Origin: Panagrolaimus kolymaensis
Taxonomy: Eukaryota > Nematoda > Chromadorea > Rhabditida > Panagrolaimidae
Reading direction: 5' to 3'
Assembly (NCBI GenBank): GCA_028622995.1
Contig: JAJQJQ010000022.1
Location: forward strand, 2,914,001 to 2,978,000
DNA: 64,000 nucleotides
The notes under the pieces are model-generated. The model did no database searches. It saw only the letters and a list, made by a program, of their open reading frames with translations, and was not told where the DNA came from. How positions within the stretch are numbered: the first letter of the stretch is position 1; the number at the start of each line of letters is the position of its first letter. A program made the translations under genes and the position numbers. Positions 1 to 12,540 of this stretch are shown piece by piece.

Positions 1-1451
1 ATGTTGTCAAGACTCAATTGCTCGCCTCGTAAATGTTTTTCTATCTGATTATAATCTCTCTTATTTTTTGTTTCACTGAAAAAAAAAATATAAACGGAAA
101 CCAAAATTAATCATAAAGCCGCAGCATTGGTGTCACACACACATATTTTTCATCACATTTTTATTTTTCCGAGGAGGTCAACTAATACTTTGACTCAAGG
201 TTGCCCAACAACTAAAAAAATATCAGGCGATTGCAATTCTTTTTTAATAAGCTGAGGGAAATTCATTCATGATATTTTTTTTTAAAGTTCGTTTATTAAC
301 GAGTCAATTGCATTTCAATTACAATAAGTTTCTTTCAAAATCTATTCTTTCCCGCTGTGGCAACAACAGACGACTCCAACGACATTCATTCAATGAGAGA
401 GGATTATCGCACTTACATGTCCTCAGCGAATTTTTCTTTTTTAAAGCTTTCTGCCGCCGGAATTTTGACTTGTCAAAAAAAAAGACTGTCGTAACATAAA
501 TCCGCTTGTATCACCTTTGAAGCGGGTCTTCTCTTATTCGGCACTTCCCAAACAAAAAGAAAGAAGACATTCCTTTAAACAAACACAAAAAAACTTTTTT
601 GTTATTTCGTCGCCATCGACGTAGTATTCGAGAAACATATGCTTTTGTGAAAAGATGCGTCTGGTTTTTATCTTTCTTTAATCTCTCGAGAAAATAAAAA
701 AGCAAGCAACTGTAACTTTTTTACTACGTAATATTGTTCATAAAAAAATAGTGCAAAACTCAAGGATTAAAGCTGCGGCTTCAAAAAAAAAAACAGAAGA
801 TTTATTTTTGCTTTGTATTGAAGCGCCTTTCAAATGAATGAATGGCTTCTTTTATGCTTTTATCACATAGTAATATTTTTTTGCGTCATTTTGTCGTTTT
901 TCCGTTTGTCATTTTTTGTGAAAACATACATTCATAAGATTATTGAAAACCTTGGATTACGGTCATTATTTTTTTATAAGTTATTTGCTTTTTGACATAT
1001 TTTAGGCAGCTTTTTTTTCGATCCAAAGATACACACTTTTATTTAACAAGAGATTGATTACAGTATGCTTGCTTCTTTGCGGGTGTTAGAACATTTCCAA
1101 AAGTAATCCTTCAACTTTCAAAGATGTTCGTGCAATGAAAATTTCCATATTCTTTCCATTTTTTTCATTGACTTTGCCCTCCAACTGTGTTTGCCGCTAT
1201 CGTTTCACCGCAATCACATAGGTGTTGCGATCTCACTCCTTTCTTTGGTGACTTTTTTTCCTTTATTTCTTTGCGCATCTTTTTATACGTATTTTTCTCT
1301 CCTTTAATGACTCAATCAAAATCCAATCGACGACCTTAAATTGTTACACATTTTCAAAGCTTGTAAAACATAGAGAATTAAAATCAAAATCAAAAAAAGA
1401 AATTGATTGTAATTATCTCATCACACAAATCTAAAGCTCTTTCATTTTTAG
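1..1451. other. no gene recognised (upstream of the homeodomain exons)
   Basis: AT-rich DNA with T-tracts. No paired-domain exon or other coding exon could be supported on either strand. It may be an intron of the truncated homeodomain gene. Confidence 0.5.
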
Positions 1452-1957
1452 ATGAATCATATACCGACGATGAAGACTCGACAGTAATGAGTCGAAATGA
1501 AAATAGGAGAAATCGAACGGCATTCACTCAAGAACAAATAAATATTTTGGAAAAATGTTTTGATACTCAAATGTATCCATCTGAAAATGAAAAACAACAA
1601 ATTATTAAAGCAACTGGCTTGGATTTAACTAAAATTAATGTAAGTTTGAGCTGGTTAAAATTCAAATTAATTTTTGCTTAATTTTCTGCTTTTTATTTTC
1701 AGACATGGTTTAGTAATCGAAGAGCGAGAGCAAGAAAATCATGTGTGATGTCAACAGATCTCCCACTTCCGTCTCAACAACTACCATCAACAACAGCAAT
1801 ATCATCATTTCCAACTTTCACATTTCCCACTGATCTCGCGGCTTTGTTTCAACCCCAAAATTCAAGCCCAACCCTTCCATTCCCCCATCTTCCCTTGTAT
1901 CCTTTTGATCCCCAAACTGCCTTACTTTTTCTATCTAAGCTTCAGCAACAAAAATAG
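1452..1957 (+). CDS. paired-class homeodomain protein, 3' end (5' exons not found)
   Basis: Exons 1452-1639 and 1703-1957, joined in phase 0 across a 63-bp intron. The product is a paired-class homeodomain DNA-binding protein, presumably a nuclear transcription factor. The homeodomain starts at NRRNRTAFTQEQINILEK and its recognition helix reads [12 protein letters not shown], with Ser at position 50 as in Pax proteins. The intron splits the homeodomain between positions 46 and 47. The C-terminal tail is rich in Pro, Ser, Thr and Phe and ends at TAG 1955-1957. The acceptor before 1452 needs one base from an upstream exon. The ATG at the acceptor is out of frame, so the true 5' end is upstream, possibly outside the window. 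An in-frame ATG at 1487 would give a homeodomain-only protein. The splice phase before the homeodomain matches that of the Pax gene at 8402, so a Pax paralogue is likely. No paired domain is visible in 1-1451. Confidence 0.8.
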
Positions 1958-4900
1958 TAGCTGTTTTCTTTAAAATAATTTTATTCTTTCAAACAAACTC
2001 CCTTTTTTTATATCCATGATTTCACGAGTCTTTAAAGTCAAAAAAACCAAATGATCTAAGAAATTTTTTTTAAACATACATATATTTATTGTTAATTTTT
2101 ATTTTTTTCTCAATCCTATATTTTTGTTAATATCTGCTTTGCAAGATAAAAAACAAGCAAGTCATCAACATTAGAACCAAAAACATTCCTCTTTTTTGTA
2201 TTTTTTTTGTTTGTACGTTAATTTTTTATTTTATTGTTTTACCTCAATCGTTAACCCAAAAATATTTTATTCTTTCAAGGTCTAAAAAATAATAATAAAA
2301 AAATAAAATAAAACTAAAAAATAACTGTTTAAAACATGGGATTTACGATCTTTAAATTAGAATATAAAAGTTGCTTTTTTACGCAATAATACGATGATGG
2401 CCGTCGTTTGGGTGTGCGTGCTGCCATTTTTTTACTTATTCCCAATTTGCCATTAATCAGATAGATGATACACACGTAAATTTTGAGAAAAGAGGAGAGA
2501 GAGGTTCAAGTTTTTTGATTAATGACCAATTTGCCCCTTCGCATTGCCTTAATTGCGACTGTAACGCTGACAGACTAACTATTGTGGTTCGATATGTTTC
2601 ACGAGCGATTGTGCAAGAAAAAGGTGAAGAGAAAAAAAAAGTGACAAAAACATTGGGGGAAAAGAAAAGAAGAATTGTAATGTGAATAAAGGAAGGGGAA
2701 AATGAACATGAAGAAATGAAGAATAGATAATGGTTAATTTAAAGAAATTCGAAGAGGAAAAAAATGCGACTCTAAAACGATTAAATTAATTTTTTTACGC
2801 ATCCCTTTAAAAAAAACCACTGATTTACAGTAAACTTTTTATTTCTTCAAAGAAAAGAGTTGTTTTTTGATTGAAAAAATAAATCAGTGGTGAATTTGAA
2901 AGACAGTTTCTAAAGCTATAGAATTTTTTTATTTCTTGTTCTTGGTGTCTTCCATTGTAAAATGGTTTTATTTTCCACACAATTCTTTTGCAAAATGATA
3001 AGTTTTAGTTAATCGCTACCGATTTTGAATCAATTTGTTATTCGATTAATTATTGGTTAGCATTTCTTTTTATCAAGGCTATTGCAAATGAACTTCTTTT
3101 TTTTCACTCATAACAAAGAACTTTTTTACGACAAAAAATGTGAAAATCATTTAAGAAGAAAAATGCCAATTTAATCGAATACCAATGAAGTTGAAACTCA
3201 AAAAATTTAAAGGGGTAATCAAAATTCAAAACAATGGAGCATCAAAAACAAATAAAAAAAGAGTAAACATCGGAGGCCAAAAAACATTTAATTTTCATGT
3301 TTTATTTTATAAAAATTTTTACCGTAGTTTTTTTTTATTACTAAAAATAGAAAAATTGCTACGGCTAAAATTATTTATTTTTAAAATGTTTCCTACAGTA
3401 ATTTAGAGGTTCTTTTGTATGTATTTTATGTGGTGGGGTAGAAGCTAATTTATTTTTAATCTTTTTTTGCTAATTTTGCTTCTTTTTTTTTTGAGATTTC
3501 TATTTTTATTGTTTTAAATGTTGCTGCTGTTGCTTTCCTTTTTCCTGTTGCTTCCATCATGCTCTTTGAAGCCTATCATGGGGGCAAAAGGATAGAGAGG
3601 AGATTAATCTCATACAATGCTTCTTTTTTGGCTGCATGTATTTTATATTATAGTTATTACATACGTCGTCGTTTTAGTCAATGAAGAAAATGTGTGAAAA
3701 AAGGAAAGGTGTTTTTGAAAAGTTTATATTTTTGTCTTATTTTTTAGTGCAATTATGGAACTTGTGTTAAATAGAAAAATAGGAGTAGGATGTTGATTGA
3801 AAAAGGGATATTTTAGGAACATCAGGAATTATCCAAATTTAATTATCTTTTGAATCCCCAAACTTAGATTGATCTATGAAAATATCATTGAAGCCATTTT
3901 TGATTTAAAATTTACTGTACCTGTTTAATGTGCATTTTGAAACACCATATTAAAACTCCCAAATTTGAAAAAAATTAGTAAATAATTGCCAGAAGGCATA
4001 AAATAAATTCATTTTCCCACACCAAATCAAAATAAAAAAAAAACAACACAGATATTAAAAAAGAGTTTTACCATTGCAGATTCTTTTTTTTGGGAAAAAG
4101 AGTTTGTGTTTCCCTTTAATTACTGATTTATGGGTGTGAAAATCGACGCCTTTTGCACAATGAGTGTGGTCGTCTTCGAAAAGCTCATTAAAAACCTATA
4201 AAATTTATATTTTTTTTATTTGACAAATAACTTTGAGAAATATTAACTTGATTTAAAATTAATTTTTTCTTTGATAAGGCTCTCTTTTTAAATAAATGAT
4301 ATGACGAAAATGGATCATGACTTTTTTCATGTTCGATTGTTCTCTTTTTTTCTGCCTTCGAATAGTTTGATATTATCCTTGAAAAAAATATTAATTTTTG
4401 TTTTCTAAAGCCCGGAAATGATTTTGATTAACTTCGAAAATTTTTTTCTTAGGAGACGCTTTTTAATTATAACTATTCGGAGTTAGTTTTTTTTTGCAAT
4501 TTTTTTATGCAAAAAAAGAAGATTTATTCATTAACTAAAAAAAGTGTCCACCAACTAAAACGGAAGCATTTTTTTTTTTGCAAAATGTTTTAAAACAAAG
4601 AAGAATCATCCAAGAACTAAGTTAATATTTTCTCTTCTCTATTCTACGAGCTCTTGCAAGAAAAAATTACGGTAGATATTTGACATTGAGGATATTTATT
4701 TATGAAAGTGAAAGGGACGGATGATGATGTTAAAAGTCATCATTCATTTCAAGCCATATCCATTCATTTACTCCTTTATCTTTTCACCTTTTCTTCGGCA
4801 CATCTTTTTCGCGCGCTCTTATCTTTTTTATGAGTTTTTTTATGAATATAAACACACACATCAGCGACACCTTTTTTTCATGTCGGCAAATAATAAAAAA

Positions 4901-5801
4901 ACGCATAAATTATTGCCCTTAAGGAAAGTATATGTGCGATGGCACGCGTTCATTCGAAGAAAAAAAAGAGGTGTCAAAGACCTTTGCCGCCATTGATACT
5001 TCTACTATGAATGATCGAGCGAGAGTTGTCGGTCGCCTCACTTGATTATAATCAAAATGTTCATCATCGAGTCATCATCATTTTCATTATTGTCGCCTTT
5101 TGCGGTTTTTTCTTTTCTTTGTGCGTGATGTTTCTCTTTGATTGCGCGAATATTGTTATCTCATGCTTGAAACAAAAAGAAGAAAGAAGATGATACATAC
5201 ATATGTATTTTAATGTCATGTTAAACTCTTTTTTTCTTTTGACATACAAAAGGTCGTCAAAGTTATTAAAAAAATAATAACGAGGGAACGGAAATATAAA
5301 ATACGTATCAAAAAATTAAGCTGCTGGAAAATTTTTATTGCATACATTTTTGAACTTTTTAAGGATAAAAAAAAATCTTGCATCAGCATTTTTTATTTTA
5401 AAAATTCAAAAATGTGACATCCGTGAAAGAAAGAAAAAGACTACAAAGTTTTTGTATTTGAAACATAGGCTATAGTTCCAAAGCTGAAAAGAAATTATGG
5501 TTTTACTCAAAAAAATTAATCTTTGGTTTTTCGAATACTTACGGCCAGTAAAATTAAAAACAATTAAAATGAGCGAGACCAAGAAAACCATATTTCAAAA
5601 ATTATCTATTCGTCTACTGAAACGACTGATACAAAAAAACTTTCTTTATTTTTTCTCGTTATTAAAACCTAAAATAAGATTGTTATACAAATTTTAAAAA
5701 AGTGTCTTCGTAATATCCTGTTAGAAATTTAGGAAGCAGCCGTCTAACTTTTTTCGAAAATACGGTAGCGACGAAAGAAAATTAAAACTAAAGTAAAAAA
5801 A
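1958..5801. other. gene-free AT-rich DNA
   Basis: Only short, Phe/Lys-rich open frames without domains or sensible splice sites. I see no supported gene or RNA here. Confidence 0.6.
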
Positions 5802-6307
5802 GGGTCTGGGTAAATCGAGGCAAAGCAATCAAAAAAGCAGGCATGGTATTTCGAGGCAAAGTAGGGTATTTCGAGGCAAAAGCAGGGTATTTCGAGGCAA
5901 AATAAAAAAGCAACGTCTAATTACTATCAATCAACTCCTCTCAAAATTCTGAACATATTATTTTCAATCATTACCCAAAGCCTATAAAAATTTTTTGAGT
6001 TACGTGTTTTCCCTATGAGACAAAAATGATCAATAGGGAAACCCTATGAGTAAACATAATCCATATAGAAAGCCTATAAATCAGAAAGGACCTATAGGGA
6101 AAGCACGTAACTCAAAAATTTTTTATGGGCTTTGGTAATGATTGAAAATAATTTGTTCAGAATTTTGAGAGGAATTGATTGATAGTAATTAGACGTTGCT
6201 TTTTTATTTTGCCTCGAAATACCCTGCTTTTGCCTCGAAATACCCTACTTTGCCTCGAAATACCATGCCTGCTTTTTTGATTGCTTTGCCTCGATTTACC
6301 CAGACCC
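5802..6307. mobile_element. 506-bp foldback DNA transposon (non-autonomous) with 9-bp target duplication
   Basis: Two arms of about 205-215 bp (roughly 5802-6015 and 6098-6307) are near-identical inverted copies around a short unique centre. The outer ends read GGGTCTGGGTAAATCGAGG and its complement. The 9-mer GTAAAAAAA lies directly outside both ends (5793-5801 and 6308-6316), which fits a target-site duplication. Each arm also carries three direct copies of TATTTCGAGGCAAA. There is no transposase frame, so it is non-autonomous. Long terminal inverted repeats with 9-bp duplications are seen in Mutator-like elements; 8-9 bp duplications also occur in Merlin. The superfamily is inference. Confidence 0.88.
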
Positions 6308-6316
6308 GTAAAAAAA

Positions 6317-8401
6317 TCCCAATTTTGTTTTTTCAGAAACTACCGATTTGATTTCATTGTGTTTTTTGTTTGTTGAAAAGCCTTGAAATTTCTATGAAAT
6401 ATACCGTATTTATAAACGCTAACATATTTTTTTTATAAATAAAAACATAAAAACAAGCTTGACGTATTTCCTATTCTCAAAATCCTGAAAAGCTAAAATA
6501 TTTAGCTTTTCCATAAAAAAAAGTCATTTATTTTATTGATAAAGTAAAAATTGAGGATAATTATCAGCGGAATAAGATTTGTTTTAGAATTTAGAAAACC
6601 CAAAACCAAAAAGTTGAAACGAACTTAAATTAACCTAAATTAAAAAAATATCGTATTTGCATACATATTTTTATTTTATTTTTAACTCCTTTTCCTATCT
6701 ATCTCACTTTATCATAATCTTCTTTGCAGCCAAAAATTTTTTTACGCATATTTGAGTTCAAAAAGCTTTGATGAATGCAGTTCTATAGTTACTCATTTTC
6801 AAATAAATTTTTTTGTTAATAAATGTTTTTTTTCATTGTGAATAGAATAACGACTAAAAAAGCCGTATTATTTCAATTTTATGACGAAATAGATAGTAGA
6901 TGCGCTTTCATGCTTCGTCAAAAACAAAAAACAAATAACAAATGAAGATAAAAACTTTTTGATTTTGGCTTCTCTTTTTTGTGAAAATAATTAACTATCC
7001 TAAAAAGGCATTTATGTAAGTGGCCATGACGACGTTAAAGAAAATTCTGTAGTCTTAAAGTATTCTGTGATCTTAAAGCATTAAAAAAAAGAGGAAGAAG
7101 ATAAAAATAGCGGGGGAAGATAATGAAGGTAAGGAAGTCGGTCAACGACGACGACAACATCGAAGAAGAAGAAGCGTAACTACTATAAACGGAAAATAAA
7201 ATATCTTTCAACAACAGCAACAAAAAAAACAATAATTTTTTTAAATAAAAATATTTGCGGTAATTTTAGCTTTTTGTATGTGGAGGATAAATATGTGCGA
7301 AGATGTTGCTGCTGCGTCTTTTTTTGTTTTTCGAAATGTATGTCCTTTTCGGAAGTTAAACATTTGTTCATCAACTTCTTATTATAGAAACCATCCAACT
7401 TGCGGCAGCTTCCTTTACCTTCTTTTTCTTTCCACCATTTTAGTATTTTAATAATAATTTTTTTATAACTAATTGGCTTTTGAAAAAAATGAAAAGCACA
7501 ACCGAGATTTTTGTAGTTTTTTTCTTCTTCTACTTATTATTAAGAAATACTCTTATTTCTCTCTACGCTGCCTCCTGCCAACAACAAGGTTCGTTGGACT
7601 ATTATTTGTTAAACTTTAATCATTTTTTTGCCGTCGGGAAAGTTCAATTTCATTGTTTTTTTTCCTTCATTCACATATTTTTAAGGCATTAAAAAAGGCG
7701 GCGGAAAAGCGTTTAATGAGCGAAAATTAAAAAAAAAATTGTTGAATTCCTTTAATCATTGATGTTGTTCAAGTCAACTTCAGAGAGAGTTGCATCGAGA
7801 TTCAAAGGCGGCAGGCGGGCAGTCTTAGCATAAACATGTACAGTTGTGAAGCTGCGCGAGGAGAGGTTGAACAAAAAAAATTTAAATTGTATCGCTTTCG
7901 AAAGAAAAAAAAGATTCGCTGCTTCTTTCTTTTTAATTTTTTGTTACAGAAGATTTCCTGCAAATTCGCCAACGCAAAAGGCGGAGCAAGAAATTAAACA
8001 TTTAGAGAAGAGGAAAAAAACAATGCTTTTTTATAAATATAAAAAAAAGTTATGAAAAATTTGTCTGCGCTAAATATTTTCATTGTCGTTGGAGACGACG
8101 GCGAGGAAAAAGCAAAAAATGGCTGCTCAAAAGTCGCGATTTTTTCTTTCAAAAAGTTTAACGTTTCTTTTTTCTTCATCTTTATTTTTTTGCGGAGGAT
8201 TACTGTAACGCGAACTGAATGGATTTTATTTATTTTTTTATTTAAGCGTTTGCTTACGTCTTTGCCAATATATTTTTTTAATAATAAAAAGATTCACCTT
8301 TGCAGGATTTGTTATATTTTTTTCTTCATTTTCAAATCCATCGAAATCTTTCAATATAAAAAAACCTTGCGCATCTTTTTTTATTGTGTGCCGTATTTCA
8401 A
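6317..8401. other. intergenic, upstream of pax-3
   Basis: No supported exon. The open frame running 8052-8645 is T-rich upstream sequence that then reads pax-3 exon 1 in a wrong frame. Promoter elements for pax-3 are probably here but none could be pinned down. Confidence 0.5.
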
Positions 8402-11117
8402 ATGTCAAATTCAACAACCACTACGACAAGAACCTTTTATACTTCAGGAAATCTTAGCAACAGCAGCAATATTAGTGACCGAAGCAGCCGAAGTAGTTGC
8501 GACGAAATGTTGTTTGATAACGTCAGCATTATCAATGGCCCGTCTCCATCATCAATCTCATCAATTTCATCTTCGCCATTTGTTGCGTTTCAACAACAAC
8601 AAGTGCAAATGCATCAAAAGCGAGAAAATTCAAATATTCCTTTAATCCGTGATGATGCTGATGAGGAGAAGCCGGAAGGACAACAACTACGACGACAACG
8701 TTGTCATTCAATAAATCCTTCATCAAAAACACCACCTATTTTATCTACGACATTAAAAGCAATAGCAGCCATTAATAGTAGCAGCACCTCTTCATCTCCT
8801 AAATCTTCTTCTTCTTCATCTCAGCCTTCTTCAACATTTCAACAGTTAGCTTTTGCAAATATTATGGGACAGGTAAGAAATTATTTATTTATTTTTTTGC
8901 GCTGAGATAAATTTGATTTTCACAAATAGTTTCAAAAAAAGTACAGTAGCGTTTTTTTCTCATTAACCCAAATTTCTTTATTTTCCATAACTTTTTTTTC
9001 TGTTGCTTTACAATAAAAAAAAATTAAAGGCAAATATTAACGCTTCACAGAATATTAATTTGGATGCAGCAAACAAAGAAGCGTAACTGTTTTTTCTTAT
9101 TTGCAACTTTTTTTTCTTCTCTGCAAATAAATTTCCACAAATAAACGGATTTTGCACTTTTTAAAAATTTATTGTAATTAAGGTTTGGATGATTTTATTC
9201 CATCCAATTTTAGGGACGAATAAATCAACTTGGTGGTGTATTTATTAATGGTCGACCATTACCTCAACATATTCGTCAGAAAATTGTTAAACTGGCTAAT
9301 GAAGGTGTAAAGTAAGCTTAAATTTTAATAATAAAAATTTCAAAATTCACGCTCATTTAATTTAAAAATTAATTTTCTCATAAAAAAGCATTTTTTAACT
9401 AATAACCTTCGAGTCTTATGATATAAAAGTGCATGTTTTTGTCGCAACAGCTAAATAAAAAATTTTTTGACTCATTTTCACGGTGAAAAAATCTCGCGAC
9501 CAAGTAAAAGCGTGTGAATTAACTAACAACTTTAACACGCTTTTCACTTGGATTAATCAGTTTTTTAATTATAATAAAAATGAAAGTTTGCATAAAGGCA
9601 AAAATTACTGTAGTATCTTCTCAAAAAAAAATTTTTTTAAGAAAGATAATCTCTCATATAAATCCTATTATTTCCACACTTTTTTTTCTCTTTCCTACCT
9701 TTGGTGTTTCATCAACGACGTAAAAAGTTTTAAAACGTAAAAAAAATCTTTTTTGAGTGGGTGACTTTAAACAATTATTTTGTTTTAAAAATAAAGTTTG
9801 ATTATTAAAAAAAGCGATTAAAGTTTACGGAAGCTTTGGAATAGAAAAAAATTCTAGAACAAATAAGTTTTTTGCTTTGCTTGAGAATTGTAAATAGAAT
9901 TAGGCTTGAAATTACACTACCACTTGGGATTACGATAATTTAAAGTGAATAATAGAATGATTTTTAAACTAAACAAAAACATGCATTTTTAAGGAAAGAA
10001 TAACTTTGATTTGGAACATAGTTTTCTCTTTTACTTACAGGAAGTATGCTATCGCTTACAGCAAAAAATAAAATTTTGCTCAAGTGATGATCTTATTTTT
10101 TACACACGTATTTTATTTTTAGGCCTTGTCAAATCTCCCGACAGTTACGGGTTTCTCATGGGTGTGTTAGTAAGATTCTTTATCGCTTCGCTGAGACGGG
10201 TTCAATTGAACCAGGACATCATCATCTCGCAGCCAAACCCTATAACACCTGTCGAAAGCCACACCTCAAAGTTGTTTCACATTTGCGTTCAGAAATTATT
10301 TCAATGTTTCGTGAATTTCCCCATCTTACTCCAGAACAAATCAGGAGTTTATTAATTTCTCGAGGATTTACAACTAAATCCGGTGCCCCTTCGATAAGCC
10401 AAATATCATCTTTAATTGAAAATTTCAAAAATCAAGGAGCAGTCGCAGCAGCGGCAATCAAACATTCAGTTACAAATATTTTGGAAGAAAATATCGGTGA
10501 AAAAAAGGAAGAAATCATCGATGATTACGGTAAGGGAATTTAAACCTGATTGCCTTGAAATAAAACATTTTTCTTTCGAAATTGTTGTCGAAAAAAGGTG
10601 GCAATTAGAAAGCAAATAATGGACGTATAAAATGCGAATGATTTTAAATCGTTTAAAACTGATATTTATTTATTTTTTAGAAACAAGAGAACAACGACGC
10701 GTTAGAACATCGTTCACAGCAAAACAATTAACAATATTAGAGCAAGTTTTTTCAATAAATAATTATCCTGATGCATTTCAAAGAGAGCAAATTGGAATTC
10801 AAACAGGTCTCTCTGATTCAAGAATACAAGTATGGTTTAGTAATCGACGAGCAAGAAGTCGAAAGCATTTGATATTTAATGCTATGCCACAAACTAATAT
10901 TTTACCCAATTGCAATAATCATAACTTAACGAATGTTGTGGATCCACAAAAGCTTTCAATCCTTCAAAATAATCTTCAACTTCCAAGCCTTCTTTCCACT
11001 GCATTTCCAGCTTTACAACTTCAAAATAATCTTTTTAATTCACAAACTGCAGCTTTTGCATCGGCTTTGTTGCAACTTCAATTGTCTATGAATGGCCAAA
11101 AATCTTTGCTCAATTGA
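8402..11117 (+). CDS. pax-3: Pax3/7-type transcription factor (paired domain, octapeptide, homeodomain)
   Basis: Exons 8402-8872, 9214-9311, 10123-10529 and 10681-11117 join in frame to a 470-residue protein. Residues 1-157 are a Ser/Gln-rich leader, much longer than in vertebrate Pax3. The paired domain runs about 158-291: [17 protein letters not shown] starts the N-terminal half and [19 protein letters not shown] gives its recognition helix. An octapeptide-like HSVTNILE lies at 304-311. The homeodomain (about 330-389) has helix 3 [12 protein letters not shown] with Ser50. A full paired domain, an octapeptide and a complete homeodomain together are the Pax3/7 arrangement; Pax6 lacks the octapeptide. 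Pax3/7 proteins regulate ectodermal and neural patterning genes in the nucleus. Polyadenylation signal AATAAA at 11437-11442. The C-terminal half of the paired domain is diverged and the linker is longer than usual. An alternative would be a diverged Pax4/6-like protein, which I think less likely. Confidence 0.9.
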
Positions 11118-12130
11118 AAAAAAAAATTGTGAAATATTGTATTTAAAAAAGCACGAATGCTGACTGACAGAATGGCCTTGTTTATATTTACCCATATAAT
11201 ATTGAGATGTCTTAAAAAAATTCATAAGTAAGTTTTAGGACGCCATTAAATTGTAGTTTATTTTTAAACTTTTGTTTAATTAGTGTAAGCAAAATCATTG
11301 CCAATTATTTTTCTCCATATCCATCCATTTAACTTTTACATAAGCCTTAAATTTAAAAAAAAGTCAAGATGTTTTTATATTTTTGTAAATTATTTATTTT
11401 GTACGGTGATTTTTTATTACCAGTGATGATAAATACAATAAAAGAATTTTAAATTAAATATTTATTACCATTTAAACATTTAACGCAAAAACGAAATCAA
11501 CAACAAAATAACAATACCAAAAAGAACATTGTTTTACATGTTTCCAATTTATTGGATCTTTCCTTTTTCATTTTTCTTTTGCTTTTCTTTTTTTGTTTTG
11601 TTTATCCATTTAAAGGCCTTGCTTATTTGCAACCAGAGAATGTCTTCTATAACAAGCTCTCATTGCATTTTTTTTCTATAAATTATTATCCTAGAACGAA
11701 AAAGTTGTCTCGAGCAAGGATGCCACAGGCGGCAATGGCATAAAAAAAAGGATGCGCAAAATTGACATCGACGACTGCCTCAAACTCGCTGAAATCAATT
11801 AAAATCTTCTAATGTAAGAAAGGTTTGTTTTATACATAGATTTTCGCTTTGAAAATGTCGAGAAATAATTTAAGATCGTCGTAAAATTTTAATAATTGTT
11901 TTAAAAATCGTAATAATAGTGTTAATAATTAAGTTTCAACTCAAACTTTCTCGCTGTTTTTTTTGGAATATATTAAATTTTCTTGCTATTATCTTTTAAG
12001 ATTTACTGCTTTTTGCCATAAAATTATCAATAAAATTCTGTACTAAAAAAGCTTTAAACTTTTATTAATTAAATATTCGTTTGCTTAAGGTGTTGCAGCT
12101 TGTAAATAATTATAATTATTATCATTAATT
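11118..12130. other. pax-3 3' UTR and intergenic
   Basis: Contains the likely pax-3 poly(A) signal at 11437. A TTGCAG acceptor ending at 12098 lies 32 bases before the next start codon and could be a spliced-leader site. Confidence 0.5.
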
Positions 12131-12540
12131 ATGGCATCGGGTATTAAATTACGAAAAATTGATCAATTAATAGAGAAATTCTTTTATGATGGTTTACGTG
12201 CAACTAATTCAACACCCGTTCGAGTTATTTCAAATGTTTCAAAACATTTTCAATCGAAACCCTCCAATAATTTTATTGAAACCTATCAATATCGTCGCAA
12301 AATTCCCACTAAATCTAAAGAAAGCATTGGTTTCATAGATGATAAAAAGGATAAAGATTTCATGAGCGCAGAGGAAGACGAAGAAGAAAGTAGTGAACCA
12401 AAAGCATCAACATCAAAAGAAGTAAATAAACTAGTTAACCTTTTCCAAAAACTTAATAAAAATTTATATTCATTTTTTAGGTTAACTTGAATGTTGTGGT
12501 GGCAAATATTAAAAATAATAATTTTAAAAAATCTGGTTAG
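12131..12540 (+). CDS. small conserved-looking protein of unknown function
   Basis: Exon 12131-12421 (97 codons) and exon 12481-12540 (19 codons plus stop TAG) join in phase 0 across a 59-bp intron with GTAAAT donor and TTTTTTAG acceptor. This gives a 116-residue protein. Without splicing the frame runs on to 12490, so retained-intron and spliced forms differ only at the C-terminus. The N-terminal part is basic (MASGIKLRKIDQLIEKFFYD); the middle is acidic and Ser-rich (EDEEESSEPKASTSKE). There is no signal peptide, membrane segment or recognisable domain. Codon use resembles neighbouring real genes. I do not recognise the family. It is probably intracellular. Confidence 0.6.

Noticed and set aside
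7035..7398. overlapping minus-strand frames with hydrophobic stretches
   Set aside because: Hydrophobicity comes from T-rich DNA; no signal peptide context or matching exons.
8052..8645. 197-codon open frame
   Set aside because: Phe/Ile-rich upstream DNA that then reads pax-3 exon 1 in the wrong frame; no splice partner.
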